Counted from the stretch's first letter, positions 1 through 9,051 are shown. The stretch is DNA of 64,000 nt from an uncultured Lachnospiraceae bacterium (GCA_910584965.1 CAJUDZ010000006.1:1-64000); one strand, 5' to 3'. A program made the numbers and translations. The notes: generated by a model from the sequence alone, not told the origin.

Positions 1-52
1 GAGCACTTGACTTTTAATCAAGTTGTCTGGGGTTCGAATCCCCAGTGGCTCA
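1..52 (+). tRNA. tRNA-Lys(UUU), 3' part
   Basis: The window opens inside a tRNA. The anticodon stem is CTTGA (6-10) with TCAAG (18-22), and its seven-base loop (11-17) carries anticodon TTT at 13-15, which reads lysine codons. The T stem is TGGGG (28-32) with CCCCA (40-44) around a canonical TTCGAAT loop (33-39). The 3' acceptor strand is 45-51, the discriminator base is A52, and CCA is not encoded. The 5' acceptor strand and most of the D arm lie before the window. Confidence 0.93.
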
Positions 53-68
53 TTAGAATAAAATTTTG

Positions 69-111
69 AAGACGATTTTTTGTAGGTATTTACAAAAAGT
101 GGTCTTTTTTT
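69..111 (+). terminator. Rho-independent terminator after tRNA-Lys
   Basis: AAGAC (69-73) pairs with GTCTT (102-106), and inside it a T-rich arm near 76-83 pairs with TACAAAAA (91-98). A run of T residues follows at 104-111. It ends the tRNA transcript and separates it from the HD-domain gene. Confidence 0.75.
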
Positions 112-124
112 GTTAGAAAATTTC

Positions 125-133
125 TGCTATGAT
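125..133 (+). promoter_or_regulatory. Candidate extended -10 promoter
   Basis: TGCTATGAT is an extended -10 element (TG-N-TATGAT) lying between the terminator and the gene at 229. No good -35 hexamer stands at 17 bases, so the assignment is tentative. Confidence 0.35.
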
Positions 134-228
134 AATGGATGGGATACCGAAACAATAAAAATATGAGGATTTATAAACCCGGCAATAAATTTGCTGTGAA
201 TATGTAAGAGGGGGAAACCGATATATTT

Positions 229-936
229 ATGACGAGAGAAAATTATTTATTATGGGAAAATTACATGTTGTCATGTATGGAAGACAGTGCGCATGACAAA
301 GAGCATATTTACAGGGTGCTGTATGCAGCTCTTGATATTGCCCGGGCGGAACGGAACGTAGATTTGGATGTGCTGGTCTGTGCCTGCCTTTTACACGATA
401 TAGGAAGAAAAGAACAATTTAAAAATCCCCCAATATGTCATGCGAGAGCAGGGGCGGATAAGGCGTATATTTTCTTAAAGGAACATCATTTTACGGAGGA
501 ATTTGCGGAACAGGTCAGAGCGTGTATCTTGTCGCACCGTTTTCGGAAAAATAATTCTCCTCAGAGCATAGAAGCCCGAATTTTATTCGATGCGGATAAA
601 ACAGATGTATCCGGTGCACTTGGCATTGCCCGCACTTTGCTGTATGAAGGACAGGTATCGCAGCCTTTGTATTCCCTGACGCCTGACGGGGAGGTTATGG
701 ACGGATCGAAAGACGAGCGGGAGTCCTTTTTTCATGAGTATCGGCATAAGCTGGAAGGAATATATGATTCTTTTTATACAATAAGAGGAAAGGAAATTGC
801 AAGGGAGAGGCAGGCGGCGGCAGCCGATTTTTATCAGAACATGCTGCGGGAAGCCTGTGTGTCCCATCGGGAAGGAAACAAATTTCTGAGAGAGTTATTT
901 GACAGAGAAAACATAGAAGAGGAACAGCAGAGATGA
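229..936 (+). CDS. HD-domain phosphohydrolase
   Basis: This 235-residue protein has the HD metal-dependent phosphohydrolase fold. The likely metal ligands are His26 (in HDKEHIYRV), the His56-Asp57 pair in LLHDIG, and the Asp residues of FDADKTD (121-123). The overall pattern resembles the YedJ group of small cytoplasmic HD proteins, which act on nucleotides or related phosphoesters; the true substrate is unknown. A GAGGGGG ribosome site precedes the ATG. The last codons overlap the start of the glycosyltransferase by four bases (ATGA), so the two are translationally coupled. A second HD protein lies two genes downstream. Confidence 0.85.
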   Translation: MTRENYLLWENYMLSCMEDSAHDKEHIYRVLYAALDIARAERNVDLDVLVCACLLHDIGRKEQFKNPPICHARAGADKAYIFLKEHHFTEEFAEQVRACILSHRFRKNNSPQSIEARILFDADKTDVSGALGIARTLLYEGQVSQPLYSLTPDGEVMDGSKDERESFFHEYRHKLEGIYDSFYTIRGKEIARERQAAAADFYQNMLREACVSHREGNKFLRELFDRENIEEEQQR

Positions 937-2111
937 AAAAGATAATGCTTTTTGAGGGAGATATCGAAACGCAGGGATATTTTTCGATACAGCTTGCGGA
1001 GGCATTTCAGAAAATGGGGCATCAGACTTATATATTTGATTTAAGCCGCCCCTGGACCAGTACCAACCGTTTTTTTCGGTTTTTTGAAAAAGGGAATACC
1101 GTGCTTGTCAATTTTAATTTTCATGGAATGAGCGGGGAAGAAATTTTTCTGGATGAGAACGACAGAATGATGTGGGATGCGTTGGGGATACCCAGTTACA
1201 ATATCGTAGTGGACCATCCGATGTATTATCATCATTTTCTGGAAAAGCATCCGAAAGGTTATCACCATATCAGCATCGACAGATATCATGAAAAATATAT
1301 GAGAAGATTTTTTCCGCAGATTCAGAACGGGCCGTTTCTTCCGCTTGCCGGGACGCAGCTTTATCCGGGAAAATCATATACGCCTGCGCAGTATCGCCGG
1401 TATGATGTGACGATGGTCGGCAATTATACGAGGCCGGAACAGTTTGAGAAATATATTACGAGGATTGACGATGAATATACGGCGTTTTATTATGGAATGA
1501 TAGACGATCTTTTGGCGCATCCGATGCGGACGCTGGAGGATGTTGCGGAAGAACATATCCGCATCGAGATACCGGAGGTAACAGAGGAAGAGCTAAGGCA
1601 GGTCATGAGTAAACTGACGTTTATCGATCTGTATGTCCGCTTCAGGACGAGGGGGCAGGCGGTGCAGGCTCTCGTGGATGCGGGTATTCAGGTGCGTGTA
1701 TATGGCGGCGGCTGGGATGCGCTCGACTGTAAAAAGCCGGAAAACCTGATTAACGGCAACAGTCTGGATTCCGTAGGATGTTTGAAAAAGCTCTGTCAGA
1801 GTAAGATTTCACTCAATGTCATGCCGTGGTTCCGGGACGGCGCGCATGATCGGATCTTTAATTCCATGTTAAACGGCTCTTTATGTTTAACGGACAGCAG
1901 TCGATATCTGGATGAGATATTAAAGGACAAAGAGAACTGCAGAATTTACTCGACGGCACGGCCGGAAGAATTGCCGGATATGGTGCATGGACTGCTTGCA
2001 AATCCGGACAGGATGCAGGAGATTATTGATAACGGATATGAAATGGCCAAAGCCTCGCATACATGGGAACATCGGGCGGCCGTACTGCATAATTTGATAG
2101 AAACTCTGTGA
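933..2111 (+). CDS. CgeB-like glycosyltransferase
   Basis: A 392-residue protein with the two-lobed look of a GT-B glycosyltransferase of the spore-maturation CgeB group. The C-terminal half carries the usual donor-binding region: a VYGGGW segment, then SKISLNVMPW, then a DRIFNSMLNGSLCLTD stretch. In that family this is followed by a search for the site where a sugar is moved to a spore-coat or cell-surface acceptor, but the acceptor cannot be read here. No signal peptide or membrane segment is seen. It overlaps the upstream HD gene by four bases and is followed 54 bases later by another HD gene, suggesting one transcript. Confidence 0.75.
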   Translation: MKKIMLFEGDIETQGYFSIQLAEAFQKMGHQTYIFDLSRPWTSTNRFFRFFEKGNTVLVNFNFHGMSGEEIFLDENDRMMWDALGIPSYNIVVDHPMYYHHFLEKHPKGYHHISIDRYHEKYMRRFFPQIQNGPFLPLAGTQLYPGKSYTPAQYRRYDVTMVGNYTRPEQFEKYITRIDDEYTAFYYGMIDDLLAHPMRTLEDVAEEHIRIEIPEVTEEELRQVMSKLTFIDLYVRFRTRGQAVQALVDAGIQVRVYGGGWDALDCKKPENLINGNSLDSVGCLKKLCQSKISLNVMPWFRDGAHDRIFNSMLNGSLCLTDSSRYLDEILKDKENCRIYSTARPEELPDMVHGLLANPDRMQEIIDNGYEMAKASHTWEHRAAVLHNLIETL

Positions 2112-2165
2112 ACGGCAGAAGCCGGCAGTATATCGGAAAAGTTAAGGAAAGGAAGATAACAGCGG

Positions 2166-2756
2166 ATGAACATTTTGGAAAAGATCAGGAATCGGAGAAG
2201 AGAAAGGCTGAAAAAACATTTTGAGCGTTACCGCAGGATTCGCAGGCTTTTGCAGAAGTACGGGGACGACATTATCCATTCCGATAATTTCAGAAAGACA
2301 AAGGCGCATATCCAGCACGGAAATATGACGGTAAACGATCATTGCATGAGCGTAGCGCGGTATAGCCTGATTTTGAATAAAAAACTGCATCTGCACTGTA
2401 ACCAGAGGGATTTGATCAGAGGATCTCTTTTACATGATTATTTTCTTTATGACTGGCATGATAAGGAGTATGTTGCGGAGCGGGGACGGCTGCATGGCTT
2501 CTGGCATCCGGGCATTGCGCTGCGGAATGCGGATAAGGAGTATCAGCTGACGGATGTTCAGAGGGATATTATCAGAAAACACATGTGGCCGCTGACGATT
2601 GTGCCGCCGGCCTGCCGGGAATCATGGGTGGTTACGAGCGCGGATAAGTACTGCTCTCTGATGGAAACATTAAAGCTTCACAAAGGACACGGAAAGCGGT
2701 ACGATTTCGAGGAAGCGAAATGGGCGCGCGGTAAGGAGAAACAGCTTGGAGCATGA
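2166..2756 (+). CDS. HD-domain protein, second copy type
   Basis: A 196-residue HD-superfamily protein with a basic N-terminal helix (RNRRRERLKKHFERYRR). Candidate metal ligands are His59 (VNDHCMSVARY), the His90-Asp91 pair in SLLHDYFLYDWH, and the Asp in TSADKYCSL near residue 160. It differs clearly from the HD protein at 229 and is not a duplicate of it. A purine-rich AAGGAAAGGAAG site sits upstream. The 3' end overlaps the TTG start of the decarboxylase by 11 bases. A role in nucleotide or second-messenger hydrolysis is an inference from the fold. Confidence 0.8.
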   Translation: MNILEKIRNRRRERLKKHFERYRRIRRLLQKYGDDIIHSDNFRKTKAHIQHGNMTVNDHCMSVARYSLILNKKLHLHCNQRDLIRGSLLHDYFLYDWHDKEYVAERGRLHGFWHPGIALRNADKEYQLTDVQRDIIRKHMWPLTIVPPACRESWVVTSADKYCSLMETLKLHKGHGKRYDFEEAKWARGKEKQLGA

Positions 2757-4248
2757 AAAAAAACGGGAAACAGGGCTGTTATACGAAAGCCTTGCCTGTT
2801 ATGGGAAGTCGGATTTTTACCCTTATCATATGCCCGGTCATAAGCGTAACGGGATTATAGAGGGCTTTTCGGAATTTTTTCAGATCGATATAACGGAAAT
2901 CGACGGGTTTGACAATCTGCATCAGGCAGAAGGCATAATCGGGCAGGCGCAGGAGCGGGCGGCCGGGCTGTACGGTGCGGATGAGACATATTTCCTGGTG
3001 AACGGCAGCACCTGCGGGATTCTGGCGGCCGTTTCGGCGGCAACGGAGAAACAGGATACGATACTGATTGCGCGTAACTGCCACAAATCGGTCTATCATG
3101 CGGCGCTCATACAGGAATTAAATGTAAAATATCTGTATCCGGGCCGGATTGCGGCATTTGATATTGCGGATGCGGTAAATCCGGAAGCCGTAAAAGCGGC
3201 GCTGGAGCAGTTTCCGGAATGTCGGGCGGTAGTAATCACGTCTCCGACGTATGAGGGACTTATCGCGGATATCCGGGAGACTGCCCGTATCGTTCATGAA
3301 AAAGATAAGATTTTGATTGTGGACGAAGCGCACGGGGCACATCTGGGGCTGGTGCAGGGAATGCCGGAAAACGCAGTAAGGCAGGGCGCGGACATTGTTA
3401 TCCACAGTCTGCATAAAACGCTGCCGTCCATGACACAGACAGCGCTCTTACATGTAAACGGACAGCGCATAAATCGCTTAAAACTGCGCCAATATCTTAA
3501 AATTTATCAATCGAGCAGCCCTTCTTATGTTCTGATGGCGGGCATGGATGCCTGCCTTTCTTATATCAGGGAAAACGCGGCCTGCCGTTTTGCGTTACTT
3601 CGGCGGCATTATGAAAATTTCATGGATCAGATGAAAGAATGTAAGCATATCCGTATCGGAAGCTTTGGGGCAGTCCGGGAAAACGGTTACAGCCTGACAG
3701 CGTGGGATATCTGTAAGCTGGTCATTTCCGTAAAGGGAACTATATTAAGCACCGGGCCGGCCGAAAGCCCTGCAGGAAGAGAAGCGCTTATGAGCGGACA
3801 GATTCTTTATGAGACGCTCCGGGATGAGTTTCATTTGCAGATGGAGATGGCCGCGGGCAGTTATGTTCTGGCGATCATGACGATTGCGGATGAGGAAGAA
3901 GGCTGGCGGAGGCTGGCGGAGGCATTGCTGCAAATCGACAAAAGACTGGAGCCGGGACAGACGGAAGATATGGGCGCAGGAGCAGAAGAGGCAGATCTGC
4001 TGCCGGCCGTAAAACTGACCATTTCACAGGCTTTTCAGGCGGCCGCGAACGGAAGCAGAAGGGTTCCGCTTAAACTGGCGGCGGGCAGCATCAGCGGTGA
4101 TTTCATATGCCTTTATCCGCCGGGGATTCCGCTGCTTGTGCCGGGGGAGGTTATAGAGGAGCGTATAATCGCGCAGATTGGGGAAAGTCTGCGGCTCGGC
4201 CTCACCGTACAGGGGATATCCGATGACGGAACTTTGATTATTTGCTGA
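2746..4248 (+). CDS. Orn/Lys/Arg decarboxylase-family PLP enzyme
   Basis: A 500-residue PLP enzyme of the fold-type I Orn/Lys/Arg decarboxylase group, the shorter Gram-positive form related to YaaO/SpeA. HMPGHKR (28-34), NGSTCGI (86-92), DEAHGAH (193-199) and SLHKTLPSMTQ with the PLP lysine at Lys224 are all present. The reaction is removal of the alpha-carboxyl from lysine, arginine or ornithine to give cadaverine, agmatine or putrescine; which amino acid cannot be decided. The TTG start at 2746 is chosen because AAGGAG (2733-2738) stands seven bases upstream and no in-frame ATG is well placed. In related genomes this gene precedes a gmk-like gene and yaaR-holB, as here. Confidence 0.88.
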   Translation: MEHEKKRETGLLYESLACYGKSDFYPYHMPGHKRNGIIEGFSEFFQIDITEIDGFDNLHQAEGIIGQAQERAAGLYGADETYFLVNGSTCGILAAVSAATEKQDTILIARNCHKSVYHAALIQELNVKYLYPGRIAAFDIADAVNPEAVKAALEQFPECRAVVITSPTYEGLIADIRETARIVHEKDKILIVDEAHGAHLGLVQGMPENAVRQGADIVIHSLHKTLPSMTQTALLHVNGQRINRLKLRQYLKIYQSSSPSYVLMAGMDACLSYIRENAACRFALLRRHYENFMDQMKECKHIRIGSFGAVRENGYSLTAWDICKLVISVKGTILSTGPAESPAGREALMSGQILYETLRDEFHLQMEMAAGSYVLAIMTIADEEEGWRRLAEALLQIDKRLEPGQTEDMGAGAEEADLLPAVKLTISQAFQAAANGSRRVPLKLAAGSISGDFICLYPPGIPLLVPGEVIEERIIAQIGESLRLGLTVQGISDDGTLIIC

Positions 4249-4254
4249 ATAAAA

Positions 4255-4283
4255 TTGAAATTCCCATAGAAATATGGCATTAT
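4255..4283 (+). promoter_or_regulatory. Candidate sigma-A promoter for gmk-like gene
   Basis: TTGAAA (4255-4260) and CATTAT (4278-4283) are 17 bases apart, and TGG just before the second hexamer gives an extended -10. It lies in the short gap before the gene at 4329. Confidence 0.4.
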
Positions 4284-4328
4284 TAAAGAGAGAAGAAATT
4301 GTAGAGCAGAGAAAGGCATTTTATTCAT

Positions 4329-4919
4329 ATGGGAAAAATAGTGTATCTGATGGGGAAAAGCTCATCGGGCAAAGATACTATTTATAAAAGACTGCTGGAG
4401 CAGGATACGGTCCGGCTCCGGAAGATCGTGCCTTATACGACAAGACCTGTCCGCGCGCAGGAACGGGACGGCATAGAGTATCATTTTACGGACGAGGCCG
4501 GTTATCAGGAGCTTTTGAAAAAAGGAGAGGTCATCGAAGCCAGAATCTATCATACCTGTCACGGTATCTGGCGGTATTTTACGGTTGCGGATAATACGAT
4601 TGATTTATCCGTGCAGTCATATCTGGTGATCGGTACGCTCGAAGCCTATGAACAGATCAGCAGATTTTACGGAAAAGACAGAGTGATTCCGGTTATGATC
4701 GAGCTGGATGACGGAATACGGCTGCAAAGAGCGCTGGACAGGGAAAAGGCACAGGATCACCCGAAATACGAAGAGATGTGCCGGCGCTTTCTGGCCGATG
4801 CGGAAGATTTTTCATCGGAAAGAATGAAATCGGCCGGTATTACACAGACTTTCCATAATGACGAACTGGAACAGTGTCTTTTAAAGATTATTGATTATCT
4901 TATAAAATGTGGCGCATAA
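4329..4919 (+). CDS. Guanylate-kinase-like P-loop protein
   Basis: A 196-residue cytoplasmic nucleoside-monophosphate-kinase-fold protein. The P-loop is GKSSSGKD (9-16), and the typical GMP-site sequence YTTRPVRAQERDGIEYHF follows. Guanylate kinases move phosphate from ATP to GMP. The family length and the RPxRxxExDGxxYxF-like signature fit, but the middle region (YHTCHGIWRYFTV) differs from standard Gmk, which usually has YGT, so this may be a paralogue. The start follows GAGAAAGGCATT at a long spacing of about 12 bases. The gene heads a run into yaaR and holB. Confidence 0.8.
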   Translation: MGKIVYLMGKSSSGKDTIYKRLLEQDTVRLRKIVPYTTRPVRAQERDGIEYHFTDEAGYQELLKKGEVIEARIYHTCHGIWRYFTVADNTIDLSVQSYLVIGTLEAYEQISRFYGKDRVIPVMIELDDGIRLQRALDREKAQDHPKYEEMCRRFLADAEDFSSERMKSAGITQTFHNDELEQCLLKIIDYLIKCGA

Positions 4920-4940
4920 TGGGCGCATTGGAGGGTTTAA

Positions 4941-5381
4941 GTGGATATAAAAGTCAATCAGGTGCAGCAGCCCGTACAGATAGAACAGCCTCAGCAGGCA
5001 CAGGAAGCGGACGGCACATTTAAGTTTACACTGGTCAGCCGGATTGAGGAACAGGATTTACAGAACGCGCTGATGCAGATGATGGAAGAAATAACCAGAC
5101 AGGGAGATAAACTGGCAAAGCATCGGGATATTAAGGATATGCGGCGGTATCGGGCATTGATTAAAGATTTCATGAACGAGATCGTAAACCGTTCCCATGC
5201 GTTTTCCAGAGAAAATTTTCTGGACAGGAAAGGACGGCACCGTGTGTACGGTATTATCCGTCTGATTGACCAGAACCTGGATGAACTGGCACAGGAGCTT
5301 GTGAAGGATGAACAGGACAATCTGGCGATTTTAAGTAAGATAGGAGAGATCAGAGGATTGCTTTTGGACATTTTTACCTAA
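4941..5381 (+). CDS. yaaR: YaaR family protein (DUF327)
   Basis: A 146-residue alpha-helical protein matching the YaaR/DUF327 family: a disordered Gln-rich N-terminus (VQQPVQIEQPQQAQEAD), then a charged helical core with DKLAKHRDIKDMRRYRALIKDF and NRSHAFSRENFLDRKGR. The function is unknown; the gene stands beside holB in many Firmicutes. It starts with GTG at 4941 after a good GGAGGG site (4930-4935). It lies 21 bases after the gmk-like gene and 23 bases before holB. Confidence 0.85.
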   Translation: MDIKVNQVQQPVQIEQPQQAQEADGTFKFTLVSRIEEQDLQNALMQMMEEITRQGDKLAKHRDIKDMRRYRALIKDFMNEIVNRSHAFSRENFLDRKGRHRVYGIIRLIDQNLDELAQELVKDEQDNLAILSKIGEIRGLLLDIFT

Positions 5382-5404
5382 AGAAAAGGCAGGGGGGATA
5401 TTGA

Positions 5405-6394
5405 ATGGCAAAATTTACGGATATTATCGGACAGGAACAGTTAAAAGAACATTTGCAGAATGCCATTACGATGAATAAAGTATCGCATGCGTATCTGATC
5501 AATGGGGAGAGAAGTTCCGGCAAAGAATTTGTCGCCAAAGTGTTTGCGGCGGCGCTTCAGTGCGAAAAGGGCGGAACGGAACCCTGCGGAGAATGCCATT
5601 CCTGTATTCAGGTAAAGAGCGGCAGTCAGCCCGACATTATTTTTGTGTCGCATGATAAACCGAATACGATCGGCGTGGAGGATATCCGGACGCAGATCAA
5701 CAACGATATTGGCATTAAGCCTTACAGCAGCCCCCGGAAAGTATACATTATGAGCGAAGGGGAAAAAATGACGGTGCAGGCGCAGAACGCTCTGCTAAAA
5801 ACGCTGGAGGAGCCGCCGGAATATGCGGTCATCCTGATTCTGACAACGAATGTGGAGGCGCTTCTGCCGACGATACTCAGCCGGTGCGTCGTATTGAATA
5901 TGAAACCGGTTCCCGATCATAAGGTCAAAAAGTATTTGATGGAGGAACTGCAAATCCCTGATTATAAGGCGAATATCTGCGTGGCATTTGCGAGAGGAAA
6001 TATCGGAAAGGCCAAAATGCTCGCCGCCAGCGAGGAATTTGAGAAAGTAAAAGAAGAAGCGGTCACGCTGGTTAAGTATATAAATGATATGGACATCAGC
6101 GAAGTCGTAAAGGCGATTAAAAAGATTTCGGAGTACCAGTTCGACGTAACCGATTATCTGGACATCCTTTCGGTCTGGTACCGGGATGCGCTGTTGTTTA
6201 AAGCGACGAAGGATGCCAACAGTCTGATTTTCAAAAATGAGATTCAGTATATCCGCAAGGTTGCGGACAGAAGCACATATGAAGGAATCGAGACCATCGT
6301 AAAGGCTCTGCAACAGGCCAAAAGGCGTCTGGAAGCAAATGTTAATTTCGATCTGACGATGGAATTACTGCTTCTGACGATACAGGAGAATTAA
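5405..6394 (+). CDS. holB: DNA polymerase III delta' subunit
   Basis: A 329-residue clamp-loader subunit. Residues 34-41 (GERSSGKE) form a degenerate P-loop, and Cys53, Cys61, Cys64 and Cys67 form the zinc-binding module found in delta' and tau. SEGEKMTVQAQNALLKTLEEPP and LILTTNVEALLPTILSRC are the sensor and SRC motifs. With delta and tau it opens the beta clamp and loads it on primed DNA. The gene sits in the usual yaaR-holB-yaaT order. The P-loop lysine is kept, but delta' is generally not an active ATPase. Confidence 0.93.
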   Translation: MAKFTDIIGQEQLKEHLQNAITMNKVSHAYLINGERSSGKEFVAKVFAAALQCEKGGTEPCGECHSCIQVKSGSQPDIIFVSHDKPNTIGVEDIRTQINNDIGIKPYSSPRKVYIMSEGEKMTVQAQNALLKTLEEPPEYAVILILTTNVEALLPTILSRCVVLNMKPVPDHKVKKYLMEELQIPDYKANICVAFARGNIGKAKMLAASEEFEKVKEEAVTLVKYINDMDISEVVKAIKKISEYQFDVTDYLDILSVWYRDALLFKATKDANSLIFKNEIQYIRKVADRSTYEGIETIVKALQQAKRRLEANVNFDLTMELLLLTIQEN

Positions 6395-6419
6395 ATAGTT
6401 TTTTCACTGATGAATTTAT

Positions 6420-6485
6420 TCATCCTGCGGATAGTGCGCCTTTTAGACACAATATCGCAGGATGAGAGAAAGGCATGGTTATTAG
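6420..6485 (+). repeat. Hairpin plus shared 22-base tail, copy 1
   Basis: TCATCCTGCG (6420-6429) pairs perfectly with CGCAGGATGA (6456-6465) across a 26-base loop. It is followed by TGAGAGAAAGGCATGG (6463-6478), one variable base and TATTAG (6480-6485). The same tail after a different hairpin occurs at 60181-60243. Here the tail holds the ribosome site and candidate start of yaaT. It has no T run, so it is not a standard terminator. Confidence 0.6.
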
Positions 6486-7392
6486 AATGATAAAGGTTAT
6501 TGGCGTGCGGTTTCGCGTTGCCGGAAAAATATATTATTTCGATCCCGGCAAATTACAGATCAAAAGAGGGGATCATGTAATCGTAGAGACCGCAAGAGGG
6601 ATTGAATACGGCACGGTGGTAGGAGACCCGAGAGAAGTAACGGAGGATAAAGTCGTACAGCCGCTGAAGGCAGTTCTGCGTGTGGCAACGCCGAAAGACG
6701 ACGAACAGGAAGCAGCGAACAAGAAGAAGGAAAAGGATGCTTTTCAAATCTGTCTGGAGAAAATCCGCAAGCATGATCTGCCGATGAAGCTCATTGATGC
6801 GGAATACACCTTCGACAATAATAAAGTCCTGTTTTATTTTACCGCGGACGGCCGCATCGATTTCAGAGAACTCGTAAAAGACCTGGCTTCCGTTTTCAAG
6901 ACAAGAATAGAGCTTCGCCAGATCGGTGTGCGGGATGAAACGAAGATCGTCGGGGGCATCGGTATCTGCGGAAGGGCGCTATGCTGCCATACGCATTTAT
7001 CCGAGTTCGTTCCTGTTTCGATCAAGATGGCGAAAGAGCAGAATTTATCCCTGAACCCAACGAAGATTTCCGGCGTATGCGGAAGATTGATGTGTTGTCT
7101 GAATCATGAGGAAGAGACTTACGAAGACCTGAACAGGAGACTGCCCAATGTGGGGGATTTTGTGACAACGGCGGACGGCCTGAAGGGAGAAGTGCACAGC
7201 GTCAATGTGCTGCGTCAGCTTGTCAAGGTCATTGTGGATGTGGATGACGAAAAAGAAATTCAGGAATACAAAGCGGATCAGCTCAGATTTAAGAGAAAGC
7301 ATCACAAGAACCACAAGGAGAAAGTGAATGCGGAAGAGATGAAGGAACTGGAGAAGCTGGAGGACAACACTTCGAAACTGGATGATAATTAA
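6475..7392 (+). CDS. yaaT: PSP1-domain protein YaaT (RicT)
   Basis: A 305-residue PSP1-domain protein. The signature cysteines lie in ICGRALCCHTHL and VCGRLMCCLNHE, which in Bacillus subtilis RicT hold an iron-sulfur cluster in the RicA-RicF-RicT complex that promotes RNase Y-dependent RNA maturation and affects sporulation and competence. The C-terminus is a charged tail (HHKNHKEKVNAEEMKELEKLEDN). Two starts are possible, ATG 6475 and ATG 6487; GAGAAAGG ends at 6473, very close to the first and 13 bases from the second. Homologues often begin MIKVIGVRF, which would favour 6487. Confidence 0.9.
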   Translation: MVIRMIKVIGVRFRVAGKIYYFDPGKLQIKRGDHVIVETARGIEYGTVVGDPREVTEDKVVQPLKAVLRVATPKDDEQEAANKKKEKDAFQICLEKIRKHDLPMKLIDAEYTFDNNKVLFYFTADGRIDFRELVKDLASVFKTRIELRQIGVRDETKIVGGIGICGRALCCHTHLSEFVPVSIKMAKEQNLSLNPTKISGVCGRLMCCLNHEEETYEDLNRRLPNVGDFVTTADGLKGEVHSVNVLRQLVKVIVDVDDEKEIQEYKADQLRFKRKHHKNHKEKVNAEEMKELEKLEDNTSKLDDN

Positions 7393-7402
7393 AGGAAATA
7401 TT

Positions 7403-8131
7403 GTGCTGAAAGAAAACGAAAGAATAGACGATTTGCAGCGTAACGGATACCGGATCATCCAGAATCCGGACAGGTTCTGCTTCGGAATGGATGCGGTGCT
7501 GCTCGCCGGATTTGCCGTCGCGAAAGAAGGAAGTACCGTTCTGGATATGGGAACCGGTACGGGGATACTCCCGATTCTGATGGAGGCCAGGACAAAAGCG
7601 GCACACCTGACGGGCCTGGAAATCCAGGAGGAAAGCGCCGATATGGCGAGGCGGAGCGTTGCGCTGAACGGACTGGAAGATAAAATTACGATTGTGACAG
7701 GAGATATCAAGGAGGCAGGAAGTCTTTTTGACGCTGCTTCCTTTGATGTTATTACCTGTAATCCGCCTTATATGATCGGTCAGCACGGGCTGGTTAATCC
7801 GGAAGACGCCAAAGCGATTGCGCGGCATGAAATTTTATGCACGCTGGAAGATGTGATCGGTCAGGCAGCAAGGCTGTTAAGGCCCGGCGGCAATTTTTTT
7901 ATGGTGCACAGGCCGTTCCGGCTGACCGATATCATCGCGCTTCTGCGGCAATACAGGCTGGAACCGAAACGGATGCAGTTTGTTTATCCTTTTGTGGATA
8001 AAGAACCCAATATGGTGCTGGTCGAGGCGAACCGGGGCGGGAAACCCCGTATGAAAGTGGAGAAACCGTTGATTATATATAAAGAGCCGGGCGTTTATAT
8101 GCCGGAGATATATGAACTATATGGTTATTAA
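7403..8131 (+). CDS. tRNA1(Val) (adenine37-N6)-methyltransferase-like
   Basis: A class I SAM-dependent methyltransferase of the TrmN6/YabB group. VLDMGTGTGILPI is SAM motif I, and CNPPYM is the NPPY motif of N6-adenine methyltransferases. By family it modifies adenine 37 or a related base of a tRNA in the cytoplasm. I place the start at GTG 7403 because AAAGGA (7391-7396) stands six bases upstream; an ATG at 7382, inside yaaT, is in the same frame but has no ribosome site. With the GTG start the gene is 242 residues. It is followed by rsmI, a frequent partner. Confidence 0.85.
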   Translation: MLKENERIDDLQRNGYRIIQNPDRFCFGMDAVLLAGFAVAKEGSTVLDMGTGTGILPILMEARTKAAHLTGLEIQEESADMARRSVALNGLEDKITIVTGDIKEAGSLFDAASFDVITCNPPYMIGQHGLVNPEDAKAIARHEILCTLEDVIGQAARLLRPGGNFFMVHRPFRLTDIIALLRQYRLEPKRMQFVYPFVDKEPNMVLVEANRGGKPRMKVEKPLIIYKEPGVYMPEIYELYGY

Positions 8132-8175
8132 ACCGTTTGGCACGGAAACAGGCCCGAAAGGAGCAGTTTGACATA

Positions 8176-9018
8176 ATGGCAGGGATTTTATATCTGTGTG
8201 CGACCCCGATCGGGAATCTGGGCGATATGACGCCGCGGGCCGTGGAGACGCTGCGGGCCGTCGATCTGATTGCCGCAGAGGATACGCGCAACAGCATAAA
8301 GCTGTTAAATCATTTTGAAATAAAAACTTCTATGACAAGTTATCACGAATATAATAAAATAGAAAAAGCCGACTACCTGGTAGAACAGCTTTTGCAGGGA
8401 AAAAATGTGGCATTGATTACCGATGCGGGAACCCCGGCCATATCCGATCCGGGGGAAGTCCTTGTACAAAAGTGCATGCAGTCCGGTATTACGGTAACTT
8501 CTCTGCCGGGGCCGGCAGCCTGCATTACTGCGCTGACGCTGTCGGGACTTGCGACCGGAAGATTTTGTTTTGAGGGATTCCTGCCCGCGGATAAGAAAGA
8601 AAAAGCAGGGATATTACAGGAACTGCGGGAAGAATCCCGAACGATTATTTTGTATGAAGCGCCGCATCGTCTGAAAAGGACGTTAAAAGAATTATATGAC
8701 AGCGTGGGGAACAGAAGAGTTACCCTTTGCAGAGAACTGACGAAAAAATTCGAAACGATTCTGCCGGCCACGCTGGAAGAGGTTCTTGCGTATTATGAAA
8801 CGGAAGAGCCTCGCGGCGAATATGTTATAGTCATGGAAGGGAAGAGCCGGCAGGAAAAACGGGAAGCGGAAAAAGAATCCTGGCAGGCGATGCCCATAGA
8901 GGAACACATGGCATTCTACGAAAAGGAGGGGATGGATAAAAAAAACGCCATGAAACAGGTCGCAAAGGACCGGGGCGTAACAAAAAGAGAGATTTATCAA
9001 TATTTATTGAATAAGTGA
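8176..9018 (+). CDS. rsmI: 16S rRNA (cytidine1402-2'-O)-methyltransferase
   Basis: RsmI puts a methyl group on the 2'-oxygen of C1402 in 16S rRNA, near the P site. The diagnostic N-terminus LYLCATPIGNLGDMTPRAVETL is present, followed by AEDTRNSIKLLNHF, ITDAGTPAISDPGEVLV, LPGPAACITALTLSG and LYEAPHRLKRTL. I use ATG 8176 (280 residues), preceded by AAAGGAG; an in-frame TTG at 8137 would add 13 residues not seen in the family. It ends the housekeeping run; the next promoter begins 33 bases after its stop. Confidence 0.93.
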   Translation: MAGILYLCATPIGNLGDMTPRAVETLRAVDLIAAEDTRNSIKLLNHFEIKTSMTSYHEYNKIEKADYLVEQLLQGKNVALITDAGTPAISDPGEVLVQKCMQSGITVTSLPGPAACITALTLSGLATGRFCFEGFLPADKKEKAGILQELREESRTIILYEAPHRLKRTLKELYDSVGNRRVTLCRELTKKFETILPATLEEVLAYYETEEPRGEYVIVMEGKSRQEKREAEKESWQAMPIEEHMAFYEKEGMDKKNAMKQVAKDRGVTKREIYQYLLNK

Positions 9019-9051
9019 ATTGACAAAACCAATAAAAACCGTAAAATAAGA

